A stretch of DNA of 64,000 nucleotides from Mitsuaria sp. GD03876 (GTDB taxonomy: Bacteria; Pseudomonadota; Gammaproteobacteria; Burkholderiales; Burkholderiaceae_C). The notes beneath the pieces are model-generated. The model saw nothing but the letters and a program-made list of their open reading frames with translations, searched no databases and was not told where the DNA came from. Shown one piece after another: positions 58,003 through 64,000 of this stretch. The stretch's first letter is position 1, and the number at the start of each line of letters is the position of its first letter. Made by a program: the position numbers and the translations under genes. The DNA is taken from assembly GCF_029840635.1 (NCBI RefSeq), contig NZ_JAOCCU010000001.1, positions 186,001 through 250,000 on the forward strand, in the 5' to 3' direction.

Positions 58003-58091
58003 ACACGTCGCGGACGCGGACGACAGGGCCCCCTGTTCGGCATGCGTAGAGTCAATTCCAGCGCGCCACGGGGCGCACAAGGAGCCGACAG

Positions 58092-58286
58092 ATGGGTATC
58101 GCCGACCACCATTCCCTCGCCCTTCACGTGCATGAGATCGCCTGCCAGGTCCAGTGGACCGCGGTCGGCGACCATGAATCGGTGCTGGGATGCGAAGCGG
58201 CGCTGCCCTATCTGCTGGACCACGCCCCCGCGACGTTCGCCGAGCCGGCCCCTGCCGTCGTGTCGACAGACCGCCACGCCGCGTGA
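58092..58286 (+). CDS. 64-residue hypothetical protein before a BON lipoprotein
   Basis: MGIADHHSLALHVHEIACQVQWTAVGDHESV... No signal, membrane segment or known domain. AAGGAG at a good distance and a -10 box upstream support translation. It precedes the BON lipoprotein by 34 bases in one likely transcript. Confidence 0.55.
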   Translation: MGIADHHSLALHVHEIACQVQWTAVGDHESVLGCEAALPYLLDHAPATFAEPAPAVVSTDRHAA

Positions 58287-58320
58287 GTCCGAGCCCTGTC
58301 ATCAATCCAAGGAGATCAAC

Positions 58321-58638
58321 ATGATGATTCGAGCCACCGTTCTCGCCCTGGCCACCGCTGTGGGCGCCATCACGATGCTGCCGGGTTGCGCGGTCACGCG
58401 CGGCCAGTCCTCGGTCGGCGAGTACGTCGACGACGCGGCCGTCACCACCGCGGTGAAGTCCAAGTTCGTCGAGGCCAAGAGCGTCGACGCCAGCTCCATC
58501 CACGTCGAGACGCTGCAGGGCGAGGTGATGCTGTCGGGCTTCGCCAAGAGCGCCACCGAGAAGGCCGATGCCGAGCGCCTGGCCCGCGAGGTCAAGGGCG
58601 TGAAGCGCGTGAAGAACGAGATCGCGATCCGCAACTGA
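58321..58638 (+). CDS. BON-domain lipoprotein
   Basis: 105 residues. Signal peptide with lipobox ITMLPGCAV, then one BON domain: VGEYVDDAAVTTAVKSKFVEAKSVDASSIHVETLQGEVMLSGFAKSATEKADAERLAREVKGVKRVKNEIAIR. BON lipoproteins (OsmY-like) bind membranes or envelope surfaces and are often stress-induced. AAGGAG stands before ATGATG. It is paralogous to the BON lipoprotein at 61511. Confidence 0.9.
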   Translation: MMIRATVLALATAVGAITMLPGCAVTRGQSSVGEYVDDAAVTTAVKSKFVEAKSVDASSIHVETLQGEVMLSGFAKSATEKADAERLAREVKGVKRVKNEIAIRN

Positions 58639-58778
58639 CGCGCTTTCCCGATCCGCGCCCGCCGGCGGCTTGACCGACCGCCCCAGGGCGCCCCGCGCGA
58701 ACGGACGGCGTGCGCACGCATCCCGTCCGTTCGCGCGCACCCGCCTGTGGTTTCGTTTCGAGCAGTACGCGAGCCCCC

Positions 58779-59195
58779 ATGGACGCCCATCCCGCCAGCG
58801 CCGCCCTCACCTGCTTCCTCGTCGAGGACAACGCCGTCATCCGGGAGAACCTGGTGGCGACGCTCGAGGAGATGGTGGACCTGCGGGTGCTGGGCCACGC
58901 GGTCGACGAGCCCGGCGCGCTGCGCTGGCTCTCGGGCGAGCACCCGGGCTGCGACCTGGTGATCATCGACATCTTCCTGGCGCAGGGCACCGGGCTGAAC
59001 GTGCTGCGCGCGGCCCAGGAGCGGCTGCCCGGCGCGCGCCGCGTCGTGCTCAGCAACTACGCCACGCCCGACATGCGCCAGCGCTGCCTGGCGCTGGGGG
59101 CGGACAAGGTGTTCGACAAGTCGGCCGAGCTCGAGGACCTGCTGGCCTACTGCGGCGGACTGGCCGATGCGGCTACTCGATCAGCCCGTTCTTGA
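58779..59195 (+). CDS. Stand-alone receiver-domain response regulator
   Basis: 138 residues, receiver domain only. D64 in DLVIIDIFL is the phospho-acceptor; VEDN supplies the acidic pair and Lys in VFDKSAE the switch. No output domain, so it probably acts by protein contact or competes for phosphate. Its last 23 bases overlap the convergent NarL-type gene, which encodes the likely partner system. Start ATG at 58779; weak ribosome site. Confidence 0.85.
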   Translation: MDAHPASAALTCFLVEDNAVIRENLVATLEEMVDLRVLGHAVDEPGALRWLSGEHPGCDLVIIDIFLAQGTGLNVLRAAQERLPGARRVVLSNYATPDMRQRCLALGADKVFDKSAELEDLLAYCGGLADAATRSARS

Positions 59196-59805
59196 GGGCG
59201 TAATACGTCAGCTCGCTGTTGGTGTTCAACGCGAGCTTCTCCAGCACGCGCGACCGGTACGTGGACACGGTCTTGACGCTCAGCGACATGCCGTCGGCGA
59301 TGTGGCCGACCGTCTCGCCGCGCGCCAGGCGCAGGAAGACCTGCAACTCGCGCTCGGACAGCGTGTCGTGCGGGGCCTGGTCGGCCGGGGCGCCCAGGCC
59401 CTCGGCCAGCAGCTCGGCCACGGCGGGGGTGATGTACTTGCGGCCGCGGAACACGGTCCGGATCGCCGTGGCGATCTCCTCGGGGTCGCATTCCTTGTTC
59501 AGGTAGCCGCTGGCGCCCTGGCGCAGCAGCGTGGTCGCGTAGTGGGTCTCGGGGAAGCCGCTGAGGATCAGCACCGGCAGTTCGGGCTTGCGGGCCTTGA
59601 TGGCGGCCAGCGTCTCCACGCCGCTCTGGTCGGGCAGCGAGAGGTCCATCAGCATCACGTCGAGCTCGCCGGCGCGGACCAGGTCCAGCGCCTCGCGGCC
59701 GGAGCTGGCCTCGCCGGTGACGCGCAGGTCGACTTGTTCGGAGAGGAATTGCCGCAGCCCGGCGCGGACAATCGCGTGGTCGTCGACGATGGCGATTCGG
59801 ATCAT
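59173..59805 (-). CDS. NarL/FixJ-family response regulator
   Basis: 210 residues. Receiver domain with D54 in VMLMDLSLPDQSGVE and Lys in GYLNKECDP; C-terminal LuxR-type HTH (LSERELQVFLRLARGETVGHIADGMSLSVKTVSTYRSRVLEKL). A DNA-binding two-component regulator. It is divergent from the CHASE3 histidine kinase gene, separated by 45 bases, and the two almost certainly form a pair. ATG at 59805 used; the upstream TTG at 59820 is less likely. Confidence 0.93.
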   Translation of the reverse strand: MIRIAIVDDHAIVRAGLRQFLSEQVDLRVTGEASSGREALDLVRAGELDVMLMDLSLPDQSGVETLAAIKARKPELPVLILSGFPETHYATTLLRQGASGYLNKECDPEEIATAIRTVFRGRKYITPAVAELLAEGLGAPADQAPHDTLSERELQVFLRLARGETVGHIADGMSLSVKTVSTYRSRVLEKLALNTNSELTYYALKNGLIE

Positions 59806-59850
59806 GGTGGCGATGGTCAAGTGAGCGAAATCGCTCGGGGAGTGTAGAGG

Positions 59851-61347
59851 ATGAGCCTGAAGGACACCGTCACGAACCTGGGTCGCAAGACCTGGGCGAT
59901 GCCGCTGGGTGTGTTCGTGGCCCTGTTGATGATCCTGATCAGCGAGCTGGCCTACTTCGGCGCCGTCTCGCAGATGGACCGCCTGGACACGCTGGGCCGG
60001 GCCCGGATGGAACTGCTCCGGCTGATGGCCCGCGTGACCGACGCGGAGTCAGGGCAACGGGGATACCTGATCACCCGCCGCCCCGAGTACCTGGACCCCT
60101 ACCGCTTCGCCGCCGAGGACGCCTCCCAGGGCCTGAGCGCGCTGCAGCGCATGTACGCGCAGGTCGGCGCCGCGGACGCCGAGCACCGCAGCCAGGAGAT
60201 CGCCGGCGCCGTCGGCGCCAAGCTCAGCGAGCTGCAGGAGGTGCTCAAGCTCTACGAGAACGGCCGCGAGTCCGCCGGCCGCGAGCTGATGATGACCGAC
60301 ATCGGCCGCGACCAGATGGAGCAGATCCGGCGCCGCTCGGCCGAGCTGCTGGCCGATGAGAACCGCCGCATCGCGCTGGGCACCGGCCAGGTCTATGACA
60401 CGCTGATGCTCAGCCGCATCGGCGTGGCCGGCATGACGCTGCTGAGCCTGATCGTGTTCGTGCTGTTCGTGCGCAAGAGCCGCGCGCTGGACGAGCAGCG
60501 CGCCGAGCAGGCCCAGGAGGTGCGCGCCGAGCGCGACCGGCTCGAGGTCGAGGTCGCGCGCCGCACGGCCGAGCTGACGCAGCTCGCCCGCCACCTGCAG
60601 ACCGCGCGCGAGGACGAGCGCGCGCGCCTGGCCCGCGACCTGCACGACGAGCTCGGCGCGCTGCTGACCGCGGCCAAGCTCGACGTCGCGCGGCTGCGGC
60701 CCAAGCTGCAGGCCGGGGCGCCCGAGCTGATGCAGCGCCTGACCCACCTGACCGAGACCCTCAACAGCGGCATCGCGCTCAAGCGCCGGATCATCGAGGA
60801 CCTGCGGCCGTCCACGCTCGACCAGCTCGGCCTGGTGCCGGCGCTGGAGATCCTGTGCCGCGAGACGGCCGAGCGCCTGGGCGTGCCGATCCACCTGGCG
60901 CTGGACCCGGCGGTGGCGCTGCCGCCCAGCGCGCAGCTGACCGCCTTCCGCCTGGTGCAGGAGGCGCTGACCAACATGGCCAAGTACGCGCAGGCGACCG
61001 AGGCCACCGTGTCGCTGCAGCGCGAGTACGCGCAGGCGATGGTCACCGTGACCGACAACGGCTGCGGCTTCGATCCGGAGCGGCTCTCGCTGGGCTCGCA
61101 CGGGCTGCTGGGCATGCGTTTCCGCGTCGAGGCCGAGCGCGGCCAGCTGCGGCTGCGCAGCGCGCCGGGGCAGGGCACCGAGGTGCGCGCCTGGCTGCCG
61201 CTGCAGCGCGACGAGCCGGAGATCCCGCGCATCGACTTCCCGATCCCCGGCATGCCGGGCACGGGCCAGCCGGGGGCGGGCGGCCCCGCGCCTTCGCCCT
61301 CGCCGGCGGAAGGCGGCGGCACGCCACCGGCCGGCGGCGGGCTGTAG
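59851..61347 (+). CDS. CHASE3 sensor histidine kinase (HisKA_3/NarX type)
   Basis: 498 residues. Two membrane helices (about 16-40 and 187-208) flank a periplasmic CHASE3 domain (RVTDAESGQRGYLITRRPEYLDPY is its signature). A coiled coil leads to HisKA_3 with H265 in LARDLHDELGALL, then HATPase with NxxxxA-type LTNMAKYAQ and TDNGCGFDP. The C-terminal 45 residues are Pro/Gly-rich and disordered. It should phosphorylate the divergent NarL-type regulator. Signal unknown; CHASE3 domains sense extracellular cues. Confidence 0.93.
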   Translation: MSLKDTVTNLGRKTWAMPLGVFVALLMILISELAYFGAVSQMDRLDTLGRARMELLRLMARVTDAESGQRGYLITRRPEYLDPYRFAAEDASQGLSALQRMYAQVGAADAEHRSQEIAGAVGAKLSELQEVLKLYENGRESAGRELMMTDIGRDQMEQIRRRSAELLADENRRIALGTGQVYDTLMLSRIGVAGMTLLSLIVFVLFVRKSRALDEQRAEQAQEVRAERDRLEVEVARRTAELTQLARHLQTAREDERARLARDLHDELGALLTAAKLDVARLRPKLQAGAPELMQRLTHLTETLNSGIALKRRIIEDLRPSTLDQLGLVPALEILCRETAERLGVPIHLALDPAVALPPSAQLTAFRLVQEALTNMAKYAQATEATVSLQREYAQAMVTVTDNGCGFDPERLSLGSHGLLGMRFRVEAERGQLRLRSAPGQGTEVRAWLPLQRDEPEIPRIDFPIPGMPGTGQPGAGGPAPSPSPAEGGGTPPAGGGL

Positions 61348-61510
61348 GCCCGTTCCTACGCCGGGCCGGGACGGCGGGCGACCGGCGCTTCCGGCGGCCA
61401 CCGACCCGCGGCGAGCGAGGCGCTGCCTAGAGTGGTTGTCATGGTCCGCGGCCCACCCGCGGAATTCCGCGACACCCGCGCATCTCGCGAACCCGCGAAA
61501 GGAGCTCGTC

Positions 61511-61957
61511 ATGAAGCACGCTTCCCGCCCCACTTCCCTGGTCCTGATCCTGCCGGCCGTGGTCGCCGCCGTCGCGCTGGCCGCCTGCGGCCGCGAGGAC
61601 GATGACCGCACCGCCGGCCAGCGCCTGGACGACGGCATCTCCAAGATGGAGCAGAAGTCCGACCAGGCCCGCCAGGACACGCGCCAGGCCGTGGACAACA
61701 TGGGCAACAAGATGGAACGCACCGCCGACAAGGTGGGCGCGGCCGTCGACGACGCCCAGATCACCACCTCGATCAAGACCGCGCTGGCGGGCGACCCCAA
61801 GCTCAGCGCGCTGGACGTGAAGGTCGAGACCGAACACGGCCACGTGACGCTGGACGGCACGGCGCCGGACCTGGCGGCGCGCGACCGCGCCGGCTCGATG
61901 GCGCTGGCCGCCAAGGGTGTCCAGTCGGTCAACAACCGCATCAAGGTCAACGGCTGA
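61511..61957 (+). CDS. BON-domain lipoprotein with coiled-coil linker
   Basis: 148 residues. Signal peptide with lipobox AVALAAC, then a charged helical stretch (DDGISKMEQKSDQARQDTRQAVDNMGNKMERTADKV) and one BON domain (DAQITTSIKTALAGDPKLSALDVKVETEHGHVTLDGTAPDL...GVQSVNNRIKV). Longer than the paralogue at 58321. A TAGAGT box (61428-61433) and AAAGGAG before the ATG support start and promoter. Likely periplasmic envelope-stress protein. Confidence 0.9.
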   Translation: MKHASRPTSLVLILPAVVAAVALAACGREDDDRTAGQRLDDGISKMEQKSDQARQDTRQAVDNMGNKMERTADKVGAAVDDAQITTSIKTALAGDPKLSALDVKVETEHGHVTLDGTAPDLAARDRAGSMALAAKGVQSVNNRIKVNG

Positions 61958-62018
61958 CCGACCTTGTCGGCTGATCAAGGTCGGCGGCTGATCTCCTCCT
62001 CTGCAGCCGGCCGACCGA

Positions 62019-62056
62019 GCCCCGGCCCGCGTTCGACGCGGTGCCGGGGCTTTCTT
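62019..62056 (+). terminator. Terminator of the BON lipoprotein gene
   Basis: GCCCCGGC ... GCCGGGGC (62019-62026, 62043-62050) with an inner CCGCGT/ACGCGG pairing makes a long stem followed by TTTCTTC, 62 bases after the BON stop. Confidence 0.85.
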
Positions 62057-62209
62057 CATCCCGGTCTTGTCATGTCCGTGTCGCTTTCTTGCCGATGCGT
62101 GAACGGTCTTCACGCCGTTGTCACGCCCGCTGCCTAGCGTGCCGCCCTGTTCCGCCGCGGGGCTCGCGGGAAGCGCCGGGCGGAACGATCCGAGACCAGA
62201 AAGATCGAC

Positions 62210-64000
62210 ATGACGCACACGACCGTCCGTTCCGCCACCGGCCTGCGCCGCCTGGGCCTGTTCCTGATGACCGCCACCGCGATCGCGGCGCTGAGCGCCT
62301 GCGGCAGCGACGACGACACGCCCGCGGCGCCGACGATCCAGTCGCGCCTGGTGGACGCGCCGGTGGAAGGCGTCAGCTACGCGCTCGCGCCCAGCGGCCA
62401 GTCCGGCAAGACCGGCGCCAACGGCGCGTTCCCCTGCGTCACCGGCGACACGGTGACCTTCACCGTCGGCGGCGTGACCGTGGGCGCGGCCAAGTGCGGC
62501 GAGACCATCTCCGTCGGCGACCTGGCCGGCACCGCGACGCTGACCGACGACAAGCTGCAGAACCGCCTGGTGTTCCTGCAGGCGCTGGACGAGGACGACG
62601 ATCCCACCAACGGCATCAAGATCGCAGCCGGCGTGCACGACGCGTTCGCCGGCAAGACGCTGGACTTCGCCGCCGTCGCCGCCGAGTTCGACAAGGCCTT
62701 CGCCGCGCTGCTGCCGGCCGGCCAGACCGACGTCTACGGCCAGCCCTACGCGGGCCGCGCGATGAGCGCCGGCCGCCGCCACGCCGCCGTCGACCACTAC
62801 GAATCGACGCTGTCCACGCTGCTGGGCAAGAGCGAGACGAGCAGCTCGACGCAGGCCACCGCCGGCGGCGCCGTCGCGATCACCAAGTTCCAGGTCAAGG
62901 CCGCGGACAACCAGTTCGTCCCCTACGAGGGCAGCAACGCCGACGCCAAGAAGGACTTCCCCAAGGGCTTCTATCCGGCGGTCGGCTCGGGCCTGGCCTA
63001 CAAGGGCAAGAACGCCGCGGGCGCGCTGGAGTTCTGGGGCATCACCGACCGCGGTCCCAACGGCGACAGCCCGAACGCGCCGCGTCCGGACAACGGCGCG
63101 ATCGTCACCACCAAGATGTTCCCGGCGCCGAGCTTCTCGCCGTCCATCGGCGTGATCACGCTGGGCAAGGACGGCGCGGTCATCTCCGCGCTGAACCCGC
63201 TGAAGAACGCCGACGGCTCCGCCGTCACCGGCCGCCCGCTGCCCTTCGGCGCGGTCGGCAACAGCGCCGAGGTGCCGCTGTCCGACACGCTGAAGTACGA
63301 CGCCGCCAAGGGCGCCTTCGACGCCAACGGCCTGGACAGCGAGACGCTGATCTACGACGAGGCCAACAAGGCGTTCTGGACCTCGGACGAATACGGCCCG
63401 TTCATCGTGAAGATCGACGCCGCCACCTTCAAGGTCATCAAGCGCTATGCGCCGGGCACCGCCGCGGGCAGCCTGCCCGACGTGCTGAAGAACCGCCGTC
63501 CGAACCGCGGCATGGAAGGCCTGGCGCTGGACACCGCCGCGGGCAAGCTGCACGGCTTCCTGCAAAGCCCGATCGATCCGGTCGACGGCGCCGGCAAGAG
63601 CGTCGAGGTCGTCGACACCAGCGACCTGGACCAGGACGGCAAGACCAACGACAAGGTCAAGGTGCGCGACTTCGCCCAGTTCGCCCGCTGGATCGAGTTC
63701 GATCCGAAGACCGAGACCTCCAAGCTGTACGCCTATCCGCTGAGCTACCCGCTGGCCGCCAAGAACGAGAAGTGGGACCGCAACCGCACCGGCAGCGCCA
63801 AGCTGGGCGACCTGGTGGCGCTGGGCAACGGCAAGTTCATCGTGATCGAGCAGGGCGCGGACGGCGCCGGCGTGGTCCGCAACTTCCTGATGCTGGTGGA
63901 GCTGCCGGCCGGCGCCACCGACATCGCGGGCATCGGCATCGAGCTGGAGAAGAACAGCATCGACGGCGTGACCGCGTCGTCGGTGAGCTGGGCCAACGTG
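62210..64000 (+). CDS. Esterase-like phytase family lipoprotein, 3' end missing
   Basis: 597 codons are visible and the frame is open to the window end. Signal peptide with a lipobox-like AALSAC (Cys about 28), so a lipoprotein. After a threonine/glycine-rich early region comes the esterase-like phytase pattern: GLAYKGKNAAGALEFWGITDRGPNGDSPN, GLDSETLIYDEANKAFWTSDEYGPFIVKID and RPNRGMEGLALDTAAGKLHGFLQSP. The family is thought to hydrolyse phosphate esters; activity is mostly predicted. A TAGCGT -10 box stands at 62134-62139. Confidence 0.88.
   Translation, partial: MTHTTVRSATGLRRLGLFLMTATAIAALSACGSDDDTPAAPTIQSRLVDAPVEGVSYALAPSGQSGKTGANGAFPCVTGDTVTFTVGGVTVGAAKCGETISVGDLAGTATLTDDKLQNRLVFLQALDEDDDPTNGIKIAAGVHDAFAGKTLDFAAVAAEFDKAFAALLPAGQTDVYGQPYAGRAMSAGRRHAAVDHYESTLSTLLGKSETSSSTQATAGGAVAITKFQVKAADNQFVPYEGSNADAKKDFPKGFYPAVGSGLAYKGKNAAGALEFWGITDRGPNGDSPNAPRPDNGAIVTTKMFPAPSFSPSIGVITLGKDGAVISALNPLKNADGSAVTGRPLPFGAVGNSAEVPLSDTLKYDAAKGAFDANGLDSETLIYDEANKAFWTSDEYGPFIVKIDAATFKVIKRYAPGTAAGSLPDVLKNRRPNRGMEGLALDTAAGKLHGFLQSPIDPVDGAGKSVEVVDTSDLDQDGKTNDKVKVRDFAQFARWIEFDPKTETSKLYAYPLSYPLAAKNEKWDRNRTGSAKLGDLVALGNGKFIVIEQGADGAGVVRNFLMLVELPAGATDIAGIGIELEKNSIDGVTASSVSWANV

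Overview
The window is GC-rich, tightly packed bacterial chromosome. Gene content points to a betaproteobacterium of the order Burkholderiales, most likely near the Roseateles/Mitsuaria/Rubrivivax group. The indicators are the sbp-cysTWA-CysB cluster, NhaR, a DUF2242 lipoprotein, BON lipoproteins, S1/P1 nuclease and the YeaH-SpoVR pair. The genus is inference from content; no rRNA, tRNA, CRISPR array, phage or insertion sequence was recognised. Many gene pairs overlap by ATGA, so translational coupling is common. Several promoters carry a TAnnnT -10 box preceded by C, and at least three genes look leaderless.

Layout. 0-6.4 kb: end of yeaH and spoVR (stress operon), a D-lactate/glycolate-type FAD dehydrogenase, a cobalamin adenosyltransferase and a WYL regulator. 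6.5-9.3 kb: an HNH-like protein of unknown function and a GNAT / AbrB-type antitoxin / PIN toxin / small-protein operon. 9.4-12.9 kb: a DEDDh exonuclease-MazG pair and queD-queE. QueD is a fusion of three T-fold domains whose active-site residues are divided among the domains. Two related non-coding modules with DnaA-box-like sites lie upstream of mazG and of queD. 12.9-20.5 kb: S1/P1 nuclease, a Mop protein, an RBBP9-type hydrolase, an SRPBCC protein, a DsbD-type reductase with its thioredoxin-like partner, and an MFS transporter. 20.7-26.1 kb: one 1808-residue signalling protein (pseudokinase-ATPase-GAF-PAS-GGDEF). 26.2-28.6 kb: a TIGR02285-like periplasmic protein and a Fic protein preceded by spaced GTCWGCCAA repeats.

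28.7-48.7 kb is a sulfur region. It holds two sulfate-binding proteins, a TonB-dependent receptor, two CysB-type LysR regulators, the CysTWA sulfate importer, a TauD-type dioxygenase with an SsuABC/TauABC-type importer, and a cystathionine beta-synthase/gamma-lyase operon. It is interrupted by a GAF/REC pair, a glycosyltransferase-like gene and a VapBC module. Together these genes would bring in sulfate and organosulfur compounds, release sulfite from sulfonates and convert homocysteine to cysteine. Shared promoter motifs tie parts of the region together.

49-64 kb: NhaR-type regulator, YccA-like protein, GST, GNAT, Gfo/Idh/MocA oxidoreductase, an M3 peptidase, a two-gene cassette of lower GC, a DUF2242 lipoprotein, two BON lipoproteins, three signalling proteins (a lone receiver, a NarL-type regulator and its divergent CHASE3 histidine kinase) and the start of an esterase-like phytase lipoprotein that runs off the window.
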